From Eubacterium sp. CAG:251 (GTDB lineage Bacteria > Bacillota > Clostridia > Oscillospirales > Acutalibacteraceae): DNA of 34,029 nt. Shown in pieces: positions 7,861-16,156 of the stretch. The position numbers were made by a program, and so were the translations under genes. The notes below the pieces were generated by a model. It worked only from the letters and a program-made list of their open reading frames with translations. It was not told the origin of the DNA and ran no database searches. Each line of letters starts with the position of its first letter. The stretch's first letter is position 1. The stretch is from positions 26,115-60,143 of the forward strand of contig FR889157.1 in NCBI GenBank assembly GCA_000436835.1, given 5' to 3'.

Positions 7861-7889
7861 ATTATACTACAAGAGAGGGGAGTAGGCAA
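7861..7889 (-). promoter_or_regulatory. Promoter of parA-parB-serS-elyC operon
   Basis: Read on the minus strand: TTGCCT (-35, 7884-7889), 17-bp spacer, TATAAT (-10, 7861-7866), then the parA ribosome site and ATG at 7839. The nearest parS starts at 7892. Confidence 0.8.
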
Positions 7890-7891
7890 GA

Positions 7892-7907
7892 GGTTTCACG
7901 TGAAACA
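7892..7907. promoter_or_regulatory. parS site 1
   Basis: Reads GGTTTCACGTGAAACA; 15 of 16 bases match the Bacillota parS consensus TGTTTCACGTGAAACA. It adjoins the -35 of the parA promoter. Confidence 0.93.
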
Positions 7908-7963
7908 TTACAATTATTTTTCAACTTTTGTGTCTGTCAAAGTAAGGGTATACAATATATAGA

Positions 7964-7979
7964 CGTTTCACGTGAAACA
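7964..7979. promoter_or_regulatory. parS site 2
   Basis: Reads CGTTTCACGTGAAACA, 15 of 16 to the parS consensus, 72 bp from site 1 in the non-coding spacer between parA and noc. The surrounding 150 bp is very AT-rich and holds no gene. Confidence 0.93.
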
Positions 7980-8126
7980 ATGATTTTTTATGTTAAACAA
8001 ACGAAAATCGAACTAAATTAAATCATTAGAATAAGAATTTCACATTATACAAATATATAAACATAATATAATATGAAATAAAATAATTTAAACTCTGTTT
8101 ATCCTAAAATCTATATATAGGGTAGC

Positions 8127-8142
8127 TGTTTCACGTGAAACA
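8127..8142. promoter_or_regulatory. parS site 3 (perfect consensus)
   Basis: TGTTTCACGTGAAACA, an exact match to the parS consensus. The 7840-8253 spacer (414 bp) thus holds three parS sites, the parA promoter and two terminator-like hairpins for noc, and nothing else that I can see. Confidence 0.95.
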
Positions 8143-8164
8143 CAAGAGTTGTTTATAAAAGCAG

Positions 8165-8192
8165 AAAAAACGGACAATTAAGCCCGTTTTTT
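8165..8192 (-). terminator. Terminator downstream of noc
   Basis: AAAAAACGG and CCGTTTTTT form a 9-bp stem around a 10-base loop. Read on the minus strand it ends in a run of T, about 60 bp after the noc stop. Confidence 0.7.
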
Positions 8193-8220
8193 CCACGTGA
8201 TGAAAAGAGGAGAATATGTT

Positions 8221-8241
8221 AAAACGGATGTTATCCGTTTT
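8221..8241 (-). terminator. Second hairpin directly after noc
   Basis: AAAACGGAT-GTT-ATCCGTTTT is a perfect 9-bp stem with a 3-base loop, 12 bp downstream of the noc stop. On the minus strand it ends in TTTT and may act in tandem with the hairpin at 8165-8192. Confidence 0.6.
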
Positions 8242-8253
8242 AAGCGAAGTTAA

Positions 8254-9051
8254 TTATGCAGTCTTGTTCTGCATTTTAGCATCCTTAGGTATTCTAACCC
8301 TAAATTCTATATATTCGTCAGTTTCTGTCTTATCCGATTGGGCATTAATTCCGCTTTCTTTCATTGTAGCGATAGCCTTATTAACCGTATTGACAAAAAT
8401 CCTTATGTCTTTAAAAACTTTAATAACGTTTTTCTTATGCTTAATCTCTTTATTAGTCAAAGACTCGATATAAGCCTCCGTTTGCTCAACATTCAGATGA
8501 CGTTCTGTTATGACTTTAAGAGTTGTCCACATATCCTTTTCGTTATCAATTTTAAGCAAAGCCCTTGCGTGGCGCTCAGTCAATCCCTCTTTGTCAATAA
8601 AATATCTGACATCGGCAGGGAGTCGCAGAAGCCTAAGCTTATTTGACAATGCACTTTGACTTTTTCCAAGCTTTTTGCTTATTTGCTGTTGAGTTAAGCC
8701 AAATGTATTCATCAAGTGAGATATTGCAAGTGCCTCTTCAAAAAAGTTGAGGTCAGAACGCTGTATATTTTCTATAATTGAATAAACCGCACTGTCCTCG
8801 TACTCACATTCAACCACAATGCAGGGAACGCTTTGAAGATTTGCAAGAATTGCCGCTCTAAGCCTGCGTTCACCGGCGATTAATTCATAATAGTCGCTGT
8901 GATTAATCTGCCTGCACAAAAGCGGTTGAAGTACGCCGTTTTCTTTTATCGAGTCAGCAAGAGACAACATATCCTCGCTTTTAAACTGCTTTCGTGGCTG
9001 ATAAGGATTAGGTAACAGCTTTTCCGTAGGTATTTGAACGATTTGCTCCAC
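8254..9051 (-). CDS. noc: Nucleoid occlusion protein Noc (ParB paralogue)
   Basis: A 265-residue ParB-family protein which, in Bacillus, binds its own DNA sites and keeps the division ring off the nucleoid. It has the same domain order as ParB: LLPNPYQPRKQF, GVLQPLLCRQ, the CTP-binding GERRLRA box, IIENIQRSDLNFFEEA, an HTH (TQQQISKKLGKSQSALSNKLRLL) and ERHARALL. The name rests on position (rsmG-noc-parA-parB, as in Bacillus) more than on sequence; a second Spo0J-like ParB is the alternative. The GTG at 9051 is chosen because AAGGAG lies 8 bases upstream, whereas the ATG ten codons earlier has no ribosome site. It has its own terminators and is cut off from rsmG by a terminator. Confidence 0.85.
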   Translation of the reverse strand: MEQIVQIPTEKLLPNPYQPRKQFKSEDMLSLADSIKENGVLQPLLCRQINHSDYYELIAGERRLRAAILANLQSVPCIVVECEYEDSAVYSIIENIQRSDLNFFEEALAISHLMNTFGLTQQQISKKLGKSQSALSNKLRLLRLPADVRYFIDKEGLTERHARALLKIDNEKDMWTTLKVITERHLNVEQTEAYIESLTNKEIKHKKNVIKVFKDIRIFVNTVNKAIATMKESGINAQSDKTETDEYIEFRVRIPKDAKMQNKTA

Positions 9052-9089
9052 GTCTCTCACTCCTTGATATAAATATACCATAAAGTATT

Positions 9090-9125
9090 ACAAAAATAAA
9101 GGATTTCTCATCGTGAGAAATCCTT
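9090..9125 (-). terminator. Terminator after rsmG
   Basis: A perfect 12-bp stem, AAGGATTTCTCA (9099-9110) with TGAGAAATCCTT (9114-9125) and a 3-base loop, followed on the minus strand by TTATTTTTG. It closes the rpmH-to-rsmG operon, so noc needs its own promoter. Confidence 0.88.
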
Positions 9126-9149
9126 ATAATTCGACATATTCCGTTATAT

Positions 9150-9860
9150 TTAGAGCGGTCGGGTATCAATTTTTTTGGGTTTTCTGGGGTATTTTGTCGG
9201 AGTTTGCGATATCTTTTTAATAACAAATATCGTTCTGCCGTCGCCGTTGGGCAAAACGTAGCTTTCAGCCGTCTCAATCTCTCCGCCAAGTACCATTATT
9301 GCATTTTTCGACGCTTCAAGCTCCTCCAATCCGTTAGAGCCTTTCAGTGAAACAAAGCGTCCGCCAACCTTAACCAGCGGCAGGCAGTATTCGCAAAGAA
9401 CATTAAGCGGTGCAACAGCTCTTGCCGTAGCAAAATCGTATTGCTCACGAAATTCGGGATTTTTGCCGACGTCCTCGGCTCTCTCGTGCGTACTTGTTGC
9501 AATGATACCTATATTACTGAGTACATCTTTTATAAAATTTATCCTTTTTCCCGAACTGTCTATAAAATTGACTGAAAGTTCAGGATTGGCAATCAGCAGC
9601 GGCATACCGGGGAAACCTGCACCCGTGCCGACATCGGCAATGCTTTGCCCTGCCTTAAAATCAACAAATTTCATAGCATAAAGACTGTCAATAAAATGCT
9701 TAATAACTATATCGTCAGGTTCAACAATCGCTGTGAGATTCACGTGCTCGTTCCAGCGAACAAGCCTTTCTGCATAAGTGTCAAATCTGTCGGCTCCGTA
9801 TTCACCGAGGTCAACTCCGATTTTCTTTGCTTCGCTTAATAAAAGGTCGTAATCTATCAT
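9150..9860 (-). CDS. rsmG: 16S rRNA (guanine-527 N7)-methyltransferase
   Basis: Methylates N7 of G527 in 16S rRNA using S-adenosylmethionine; loss gives low-level streptomycin resistance in several species. The 236 residues carry VRWNEHVNLTAI, KHFIDSL (54-60), the SAM-binding loop VGTGAGFPG (77-85), DSSGKRINFI, and ATARAVAPLNVLCEYCLPLVKVGG. The start overlaps the mnmG stop by four bases (ATGA), a coupled arrangement also found in Bacillus. The tail after IFVIKK is basic and proline-rich (TPTKYPRKPKKI). Confidence 0.96.
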   Translation of the reverse strand: MIDYDLLLSEAKKIGVDLGEYGADRFDTYAERLVRWNEHVNLTAIVEPDDIVIKHFIDSLYAMKFVDFKAGQSIADVGTGAGFPGMPLLIANPELSVNFIDSSGKRINFIKDVLSNIGIIATSTHERAEDVGKNPEFREQYDFATARAVAPLNVLCEYCLPLVKVGGRFVSLKGSNGLEELEASKNAIMVLGGEIETAESYVLPNGDGRTIFVIKKISQTPTKYPRKPKKIDTRPL

Positions 9861-11722
9861 AACGTCTCCAAAATTATGTTGAGAGCGGCAATATCGGCAG
9901 GGTTTACGCCGCTGATTCTGCTTGCCTGCCCAAGATTTTCAGGTTTAATTTTAGATAGCTTCTCAACTGCCTCAAGCCTAAGACCTTTAAGTGAATAATA
10001 ATCAATATCGGCAGGGATTTTTTTGCACTCAATTCGGCGCATTTCTTTAATTTGCTGCTCCTGCCTTTTAATGTAACCCTCATATTTAACTGCAATTTCA
10101 ACCTGCTCAAATACCGCACGTGGCAGGTCGGGTCTGTCATCATCAACACTCGTCAACGCTTTGTATGTAATTTGAGGCCTTTTAAGAAGTTCTATCATTT
10201 TGCAGCCACGCTCAAGTGGCGTTGTGCCGCAATCCTCCATAATTTTTTGAAGAGCATCGGTAAGGGGAATAGATTTTTGCTCAATTCTTTCCCTTTCCGC
10301 CTTAACCATTTCTTCTTTACTTATAAATTTATCATATCTCTCTTGCGAAATCAAGCCGATTTTGTAGCCAATCGGTGTTAAACGAACATCTGCATTATCC
10401 TGCCTTAAAACAAGACGGTATTCGCTTCGGCTTGTCATCATTCTGTAAGGGTCGGTGCAACCTTTAGTTACAAGGTCGTCAATAAGAGTTCCTATATATG
10501 AGCCGCCACGGTCTAAAATCATAGGCTCTTCACCTTTAATTTTAAGCGCCGCATTAATTCCTGCCACAAGACCCTGCGCTGCCGCTTCCTCATATCCGCT
10601 TGAACCGTTGAACTGACCTGCGCCGTAAAGCCCTTTAATAGAGTTAAATTCAAGTGTCGCATTAAGTGCCGTCGGGTCAACACAATCATACTCAATCGCA
10701 TAAGCCGTCCTCATAACTTGAGCATGCTCCAAACCGGGAATAGTATGAATAAAAGCAAGCTGAACATCCTCAGGTAGGGAAGATGACAAGCCCTGAAGAT
10801 ACATCTCCTCAGTTTCAAGTCCGCAAGGTTCAATGAAAAGCTGATGGCGCTCCTTGTCTTTAAATCTTACAATTTTATCTTCAAAAGACGGACAGTATCT
10901 TGGCCCTTTGCCCTCAATTTTGCCCGAATACATGGGGCTTCTGTCCAAATTTTCAAGAATAATCTGTTTTGTTTTTTCATTGGAATAAGTTATATGACAG
11001 CAAACCTTATTCTTCGGCGGTGTTTGAGTTTCAAAACTAAACGGTACGGTTTCTTCGTCGCCGTCCTGCTCTTCAAGATTTGAAAAATCAATCGACTTCC
11101 TGTTCACTCTCGACGGAGTGCCTGTTTTAAATCTTCTTAAAGGAATGTTAAGCTTTTTAAGCGCTTTTGAAAGCTCTGTTGCCGGAAACATTCCGTCAGG
11201 TCCGCTTTCGTATGAAACATCGCCGATATATACTCTGCCGCCGAGAAAAGTTCCCGTTGCAATAATAACAGCCTTGGCGTTGAAAAGTGCTTCAAGTTTT
11301 GTTTTAACCTGCCACTCTCCGTTTTCTAAGCGGTAAAGGTCAACTATTTCGCCCTGCCTGATATCAAGATTTTCCTGAAGTTCAAGCGTATGCTTCATTC
11401 CCTGCGAATATTCTCTCCTGTCAATTTGCGCTCTGAGTGAATGAACGGCAGGTCCTTTTCCGAGGTTGAGCATACGGGATTGCAGGGTGTATTTATCTGC
11501 CGCCTTGCCCATTTCACCGCCGAGTGCGTCAATTTCACGCACAAGGTGACCTTTAGACGTTCCGCCGATTGACGGATTGCACGGCATATTGCCGACCCAA
11601 TCAAGATTGATTGTAAAAACGGCAGTCTTAACACCAAGTCGGGCAGCTGCAAGGCATGCTTCAATTCCTGCGTGACCTGCTCCGATAACTATTACATCAT
11701 AGCTTCCTGCAAAATATTCCAT
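9857..11722 (-). CDS. mnmG: tRNA uridine-34 carboxymethylaminomethyl modification enzyme MnmG (GidA)
   Basis: FAD-dependent partner of MnmE; together they install the cmnm5 group on U34 of tRNAs reading NNA/NNG codons. At 621 residues it is full length. The FAD-binding GAGHAG motif sits at 14-19, followed by NMPCNPSIGGTSKGHLVREIDALGG, RAQIDRREYS, RFKTGTPSRV, CYSx-type QLFIEPCGLETEEMY and QFNGSSGYEEAAAQGLVAG. The C-terminal MnmE-binding helical domain ends with ARISGVNPADIA-like spacing (RISGVNPADIAALNI). AAGGAGG lies before the ATG and mnmE ends 17 bases upstream. Confidence 0.97.
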   Translation of the reverse strand: MEYFAGSYDVIVIGAGHAGIEACLAAARLGVKTAVFTINLDWVGNMPCNPSIGGTSKGHLVREIDALGGEMGKAADKYTLQSRMLNLGKGPAVHSLRAQIDRREYSQGMKHTLELQENLDIRQGEIVDLYRLENGEWQVKTKLEALFNAKAVIIATGTFLGGRVYIGDVSYESGPDGMFPATELSKALKKLNIPLRRFKTGTPSRVNRKSIDFSNLEEQDGDEETVPFSFETQTPPKNKVCCHITYSNEKTKQIILENLDRSPMYSGKIEGKGPRYCPSFEDKIVRFKDKERHQLFIEPCGLETEEMYLQGLSSSLPEDVQLAFIHTIPGLEHAQVMRTAYAIEYDCVDPTALNATLEFNSIKGLYGAGQFNGSSGYEEAAAQGLVAGINAALKIKGEEPMILDRGGSYIGTLIDDLVTKGCTDPYRMMTSRSEYRLVLRQDNADVRLTPIGYKIGLISQERYDKFISKEEMVKAERERIEQKSIPLTDALQKIMEDCGTTPLERGCKMIELLKRPQITYKALTSVDDDRPDLPRAVFEQVEIAVKYEGYIKRQEQQIKEMRRIECKKIPADIDYYSLKGLRLEAVEKLSKIKPENLGQASRISGVNPADIAALNIILETL

Positions 11723-11739
11723 AGCTTTACCTCCTTAAT

Positions 11740-13104
11740 TTATTTGCCTACGCAAAAACGTGAAAAAATGTTGTTTACTACCTCTTCGGTAGCCTTTTTA
11801 CCCGTAAGCGCCAAAAGTTCATCAACTGCGCTGTCAATCATAACATTAATTGCATCATAAGTTAAGCCGATTTCGGCTGCCGATAATGCCTCGTTTATAT
11901 TTTCACAAGCCATTTGAATACATTGCTTTTGACGTCTGTTTGCAATGAGTGGGGCAGAGGAGTCAAATTCCTCAACACCCAATATATTTTTAACCGCCGT
12001 TTCAAGCTCTTTAAGCCCTAAATTATTTTTGGCTGAAATATAAACAATGCTTTCAAAATTATCTTTTATTTTATCCGTATTGATTTTAGGGGAGAGGTCG
12101 GTTTTATTGATAACGGCAACTGCCTTTTTGCCCTTGCAAGAGTCAATCAGCATTTTATCGTCATCGTCAAGCTCACGTGAACTGTCAAAAACAGCAAGCA
12201 CAAGCGAGGCGGTGTCAATTCTTTCAAGCGCTTTTTTAATTCCGATTGCTTCCACAACGTCGTCGCTCTCTCTAAGCCCTGCCGTGTCGGAAAGGTGAAG
12301 CACAAGCGAGCCGAGCCTAACCGAATTTTCAACAATATCTCTCGTCGTACCCTCAATGTGAGTAACGATGCTTTTCTCTTTGCCCGAAAGCATATTCATA
12401 AGCGTTGATTTTCCTGCGTTAGGTCTGCCTGCAATAACGGTATTTACACCCTGCGTCATTATCATTCCGCTTTCATAATTATCAAGCAGCTCTTTTAATT
12501 CGTTTTTGGCGAAAGACAATGTATTTTTCAACGTCTTTTCGTCAAGCTCCGGTATTTCCTCATCAGGATAATCAACCCATGCCGCCATTGAAGCACTCAA
12601 CGACACGATTTTATCAAGAACATTTGATATTTTATTGCTCAAAGAACCCTGCAAAAGATTAAACGATGCCTTAGCCGCCTCCTGACCGTTTGCCGATATC
12701 AATGTGGCAACAGCCTCTGCTTGCGTAAGGTCCATTTTTCCGTTTAAAAATGCTCTTTTGGTAAATTCGCCTGCTTCGGCAGGGCTTGCACCTGCATCTA
12801 AAACAGACTCCAAGGTTTTTTCAACAATAAAAATTCCGCCGTGTACGGAAAGTTCAACAACATCCTCACCCGTATAGCTTTTAGGTGCACGAAAAACAAG
12901 CGCAATCGCATTGTCATACTTTTCGCCTTTTGAATAAACATTGCCGAATTTTGCCGTATATCCTTTAAGCGAGGAGAGGGGAGTATTATCCGCTGATTTA
13001 AAAATTTTTTGCGCAATTTCAATTGCACGTTCCCCGCTGATTCTTATTACACCTATTCCCGAAACGCTGTTTCCCGTGGCAATTGCCGCAATAGTTTTAC
13101 TCAT
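11740..13104 (-). CDS. mnmE: tRNA modification GTPase MnmE (TrmE)
   Basis: GTPase partner of MnmG in U34 modification. The 454 residues show the formyl-THF-binding N-terminal domain (IAAIATGNSVSGIGVIRISG), a helical domain, and an inserted G domain: G1 GRPNAGKS (226-233), G2 GTTRD (252-256), G3 DTAG (273-276) and G4 NKTD (333-336). It closes with the catalytic FCVGK tail, including the family's conserved Cys. The start at 13104 is set by GCAGGAGGGATAACA just before the ATG; an in-frame start 16 codons upstream has no ribosome site. A hairpin separates it from khpB. Confidence 0.97.
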   Translation of the reverse strand: MSKTIAAIATGNSVSGIGVIRISGERAIEIAQKIFKSADNTPLSSLKGYTAKFGNVYSKGEKYDNAIALVFRAPKSYTGEDVVELSVHGGIFIVEKTLESVLDAGASPAEAGEFTKRAFLNGKMDLTQAEAVATLISANGQEAAKASFNLLQGSLSNKISNVLDKIVSLSASMAAWVDYPDEEIPELDEKTLKNTLSFAKNELKELLDNYESGMIMTQGVNTVIAGRPNAGKSTLMNMLSGKEKSIVTHIEGTTRDIVENSVRLGSLVLHLSDTAGLRESDDVVEAIGIKKALERIDTASLVLAVFDSSRELDDDDKMLIDSCKGKKAVAVINKTDLSPKINTDKIKDNFESIVYISAKNNLGLKELETAVKNILGVEEFDSSAPLIANRRQKQCIQMACENINEALSAAEIGLTYDAINVMIDSAVDELLALTGKKATEEVVNNIFSRFCVGK

Positions 13105-13140
13105 TGTTATCCCTCCTGCTAAAGTGTTCTTATGCAAAAT

Positions 13141-13166
13141 AATGGCGAACAAAACTGTCCGCCATT
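13141..13166 (-). terminator. Hairpin between khpB and mnmE (attenuator-like)
   Basis: AATGGCG and CGCCATT pair around a 12-base loop and are followed on the minus strand by ATTTTG. The T-run is weak, so it may lower rather than stop transcription from khpB into mnmE. Confidence 0.5.
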
Positions 13167-13183
13167 ATAATATAAATTGGTTA

Positions 13184-14116
13184 TCAGTCGTTATTTTGGC
13201 TAACTTCGATTTTGCCAAACTTAGGCATATCCGCTCTGTCAGCCTTCTTTTCTCTGTTAGCGTCAACAGTGCTTTGAGCAGGAGCCGGACGTCTGCCGCC
13301 TCTTCTGTCATTTCTGTAATTACGTCTAACTCCGCCTTCAGGCTCAATAAGAACTCGTCTGTCCATTCCGCTGCCTACCGAACGTGAGGTAACACCCTCA
13401 ACCTCCTGCACTGCGGTATGAATAATTCTTCTTTCATACGGATTCATTGGCTCGAATGAATAACGTCTGCCTGTTCTTGCAACGAAATTTGCATTCTTTG
13501 TTGCAAGTGCCTTAAGAGTTTCCTCTCTCTTAGCTCTGTAGTCGCCTACATTAAGAGTAACTCTTACATATTTATTAGTTCCATTTTTAATAGCAAGACT
13601 TGTAAGATATTGAAGTGAGTCAAGAGTTTCGCCTCTTCTGCCGATAATGATACCGTAATCCTCACATTCAATTAACATCTCAACCGTGCCGTCAACAACC
13701 TTTGCCGTAATCTTTGGGTCAACAACATTAAGACCTTCAATCATTGTCTTAAGATATTGGCAAGCATAGTCAAGGTCAATGTCCTTCTCGCTAATCTCTT
13801 CTTCCGGTTTATCTGCCTTGGTTTCCTTAATAGGCTTTTCGCCTGCAGGCTTCTTTGGTGCCGGCTTTTTAGGAGAATTTGCCTTTTTTTCATAGCTCTT
13901 TTTTGGAGCGTCGGCCTTTTTCTCTCTCTTGCCGTCATCATAGCTTACCTTAACCTCGGCATCACAGCCACCGATTAAACCAAAAAACTTCTTCTTCTCC
14001 GGATACTTGATAACTTCAACGTGAACGTCAGCCATCTCCGGAGCGTTGAGCTGAAGCTTTGCATTTTGGGTAGCTTCTTCAACTGTTTTACCGGTACCGA
14101 TAAATTCCTTTATCAT
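13184..14116 (-). CDS. khpB: RNA-binding protein KhpB (Jag/EloR; Jag_N, KH and R3H domains)
   Basis: RNA-binding regulator linked in Gram-positives to cell elongation, acting with KhpA. The 310 residues contain a Jag_N domain (1-58; EFIGTGKTVEEA, PEKKKFFGLIGG), a long Lys/Pro/Glu-rich linker (60-110), a KH domain with IIIGRRGETLDSLQYLTS (157-174), an R3H domain (ARTGRRYSFEPMNPYERRII, 213-232), and an Arg-rich tail that may add RNA affinity. GGAGGATAAAG precedes the ATG. Placement after yidC is the usual one in Bacillota. Linker length is larger than in Bacillus Jag. Confidence 0.94.
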   Translation of the reverse strand: MIKEFIGTGKTVEEATQNAKLQLNAPEMADVHVEVIKYPEKKKFFGLIGGCDAEVKVSYDDGKREKKADAPKKSYEKKANSPKKPAPKKPAGEKPIKETKADKPEEEISEKDIDLDYACQYLKTMIEGLNVVDPKITAKVVDGTVEMLIECEDYGIIIGRRGETLDSLQYLTSLAIKNGTNKYVRVTLNVGDYRAKREETLKALATKNANFVARTGRRYSFEPMNPYERRIIHTAVQEVEGVTSRSVGSGMDRRVLIEPEGGVRRNYRNDRRGGRRPAPAQSTVDANREKKADRADMPKFGKIEVSQNND

Positions 14117-14132
14117 CTTTATCCTCCGATAA

Positions 14133-15143
14133 TTATTTCGTCATCTTTTTAATATTTTCTTCACGTGAACGACGTTCAATAGTGTTTTCAACCATCAATT
14201 TTGCCTGAGTCCTCTTAGGCGGATGAACCTTGAAAATATAAATCTGCTGCAAAATAGCAATAACATTTGAAATAGTCCAATAAAAACCGACTGCAGCCGT
14301 TACCTTAAACGCAATGTAGAAGGAGAAAAACGGCATCATAAGCATCATCATCATCATTTGCGCATTCTGCTGAGATGCTGCCGGGTTATTTTTCTTTTGA
14401 ATGATTGTAGAAACAACGCTTGAACCGAGCGATGTTACAAGGGAAAGAATAGGAATTATAACAATAATGCCGTCCTTCCAATGCGGAATACGTGTCATAT
14501 CAAGACCGAATAACGTCATACCCTGCCTGTATGTTTCAATATCACTGCAAACATTTTGGGTAAATATCTTCGGGAATGACTGCATAAGCGCTTCCTTGTA
14601 AGCAGGGAAGTTCTCGAGTATGTTCAACTGAAAATAAGTTATTTTTGCATCAGCATTACCTGTAATTTGCTGATAAATCGGCAAAATTACCTTGTAAATC
14701 TCGTTTGATGCGTCATTAAATCCACTTGCACCTAAAACATACTGAATAGGATAATAAATAATACCGATGACACCCATAAGGAAAACCATTTGGAAAATCA
14801 TAGGTCCACAGCCCATTTGCATAGGGTTATGACCCTCTCTTGCATAAAGTTCCTGCATTTCCCTGTTAAGCTTGTCCCTGTCTCTCGGGTCAGGATATTT
14901 TTTATTAATCTTTTGGATTTTAGGTTGCAGTCTTGTAGTTGCCGCCATAGATTTCTGCTGCTTAACGTTAAGCGGCAAAAGAAGCAAACGGGTTACTACA
15001 GTGAAAATAATAAGTGCGATAAAATATTGATTGTTAAGCACGTCGAGCAAAAACTCCATACATTTACCAAACAACCAATAAAGCGGCTTAAAAACTGCCA
15101 TACCGTTTGAAACGGCATTAGCTGCCATTATAATACTGCTCAT
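14133..15143 (-). CDS. yidC: Membrane protein insertase YidC/Oxa1 family (SpoIIIJ-like)
   Basis: Inserts and folds membrane proteins, alone or with SecYEG. The 336 residues contain the family's hydrophilic-groove arginine in the first core segment (TVVTRLLLLPLNVKQQKSM, Arg52), then IQKINKKYPDPRDRDKLNREMQEL as the cytoplasmic helical hairpin, GPMIFQMVFLMGVIGIIYYPI, DGIIVIIPILSLVTSLGSSV, and the last segments FFSFYIAFKVTAAVGFYW and ISNVIAILQQIYIF. There is no lipoprotein signal. A Met-rich run (QMMMMMLMMP) precedes the fourth segment. An extracytoplasmic loop of about 90 residues between the second and third conserved segments is longer than usual. The tail is basic. The start overlaps yidD by one base. 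Confidence 0.96.
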   Translation of the reverse strand: MSSIIMAANAVSNGMAVFKPLYWLFGKCMEFLLDVLNNQYFIALIIFTVVTRLLLLPLNVKQQKSMAATTRLQPKIQKINKKYPDPRDRDKLNREMQELYAREGHNPMQMGCGPMIFQMVFLMGVIGIIYYPIQYVLGASGFNDASNEIYKVILPIYQQITGNADAKITYFQLNILENFPAYKEALMQSFPKIFTQNVCSDIETYRQGMTLFGLDMTRIPHWKDGIIVIIPILSLVTSLGSSVVSTIIQKKNNPAASQQNAQMMMMMLMMPFFSFYIAFKVTAAVGFYWTISNVIAILQQIYIFKVHPPKRTQAKLMVENTIERRSREENIKKMTK

Positions 15144-15400
15144 TATTTGTCCTCTTTAGTTTTTTTAGGGGGAACAGGGTCCCAGCCACCTTTGGAAAAA
15201 GGATTACATCTCAAAATTCTCCAAGCTGCAAGCAAGCACCCTTTAAAAATACCGTGAACTTCAATAGCTTCAAGAGCATACTGCGAACACGTGGGTGTAA
15301 ATCTGCAACTTCCGTGGGAAAACCGAGGGCTTAAGGTCAATTGATAGGTCTTAATTAAAAAAATCAATACCTTTTTAATTGCGTTTCTTAAAGCACTCAT
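15143..15400 (-). CDS. yidD: Membrane protein insertion efficiency factor YidD
   Basis: An 85-residue membrane-associated protein that helps YidC-dependent insertion. Family signature CRFTPTCSQYALEAIEVHG with its three conserved Cys, then WRILRCNPFSKGGWDPVP. The N-terminal amphipathic segment (IKKVLIFLIKTYQLTLSPRF) fits membrane attachment. It overlaps rnpA by one base (TGATG) and yidC by one base (TAATG), so the three genes are translationally coupled. Confidence 0.96.
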   Translation of the reverse strand: MSALRNAIKKVLIFLIKTYQLTLSPRFSHGSCRFTPTCSQYALEAIEVHGIFKGCLLAAWRILRCNPFSKGGWDPVPPKKTKEDK

Positions 15401-15732
15401 CAGTCTATTACTCCCAATGCTTTAAAGTGCTGTTCCATTTGCTCAAGCACTTTTTGCATTTTAACCTTTGAGGTTTTTGTACGTGCAACAAAAACAAAAT
15501 CATAGCTGCCGTTAATTCTTCCCTCAAGCTGAGAAAAGGCGGCTCGAATAACTCTCTTTGCTCTGTTTCGTTCAACTGCACAGCCGATTTTTTTACTTGC
15601 GGTAATGCCTATCCTTGTTCCTTTTGCCCCGCTTTTTGCAACGTATGTCACAATGCAGGAGGAAGCACGGCTCTTACCTTTATAGTAAAGTCGGCGAAAA
15701 TCTTTATTTTCCTTTAAGGTTTTGCTTTTCAC
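15400..15732 (-). CDS. rnpA: Ribonuclease P protein component
   Basis: Basic protein subunit of RNase P, which trims the 5' leader of pre-tRNAs. About 110 residues, with LKENKDFRRLYYKGKS, the central strand IGITASKKIG and the RNA-binding RNR box ERNRAKRVIRAAF. The GTG at 15732 is 7 bases after GGGTG and is favoured; the adjacent in-frame TTG at 15735 is an alternative. It lies directly downstream of rpmH, as in most bacteria. Confidence 0.95.
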   Translation of the reverse strand: MKSKTLKENKDFRRLYYKGKSRASSCIVTYVAKSGAKGTRIGITASKKIGCAVERNRAKRVIRAAFSQLEGRINGSYDFVFVARTKTSKVKMQKVLEQMEQHFKALGVID

Positions 15733-15753
15733 CAAATCGCACCCAATCTGTAA

Positions 15754-15888
15754 TTAGTAAGAAAGTTGCTTTCTGCCCTTTGCACGACGGCGAGCAAGTA
15801 CCTTTCTGCCGTTCTTTGTTGACATTCTCTGTCTGAAACCGTGTACCTTCTGTGCGTGTCTCTTCTTTGGCTGGTAAGTTCTCTTCAT
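15754..15888 (-). CDS. rpmH: 50S ribosomal protein L34
   Basis: A 44-residue, strongly basic L34: MKRTYQPKKRHAQKVHGFRQ, then the typical GRKVLARRRAKGRKQLSY ending. The start at 15888 follows a GGAG with 9-base spacing; upstream in-frame codons are not part of the protein. First gene of the operon leading to rsmG, with a consensus promoter at 16020-16049. Confidence 0.98.
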   Translation of the reverse strand: MKRTYQPKKRHAQKVHGFRQRMSTKNGRKVLARRRAKGRKQLSY

Positions 15889-16019
15889 TTTTTTCACTCC
15901 ATTTCTGAAAATCAAACTTGTCTTAATTTTCGTTTGCTCTGTGCGGTATAGCACAGGCGTGCGGAATTTGCTTATCTTTAAAATTATCGATAGCAACACT
16001 TTCCACAATATCGGTAGAT

Positions 16020-16049
16020 ATTATATATTAGTTTTACGCCTTTTGTCAA
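16020..16049 (-). promoter_or_regulatory. Strong promoter of the rpmH operon
   Basis: Read on the minus strand: TTGACA (16044-16049), 18-bp spacer, TATAAT (16020-16025). Both hexamers match the sigma-A consensus exactly. It leaves a leader of roughly 120 bases before rpmH. Confidence 0.88.
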
Positions 16050-16156
16050 TAAAAAAATAATTATTCTTGTATTTATTTTATTATTATATTATAATAGCAC
16101 TATATCTTGGGGAAAGAGATTTCATATACACAATCTTATTTAAGGGAGATACTGTT

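Noticed and set aside
8216..8646. Plus-strand open frames antisense to noc
   Set aside because: They follow the reverse of noc codons and have no family features; the start is in the noc terminator hairpin.
9099..9125. Noc-binding site, because of the ATTTCTC/GAGAAAT symmetry
   Set aside because: The 12-bp stem followed by a T-run is fully explained as a terminator, and the sequence does not match the Bacillus Noc site.
16009..16156. N-terminal extensions of mtnN and rpmH frames
   Set aside because: The extra codons cover the promoter and leader; clear ribosome sites support the shorter starts at 16157 and 15888.
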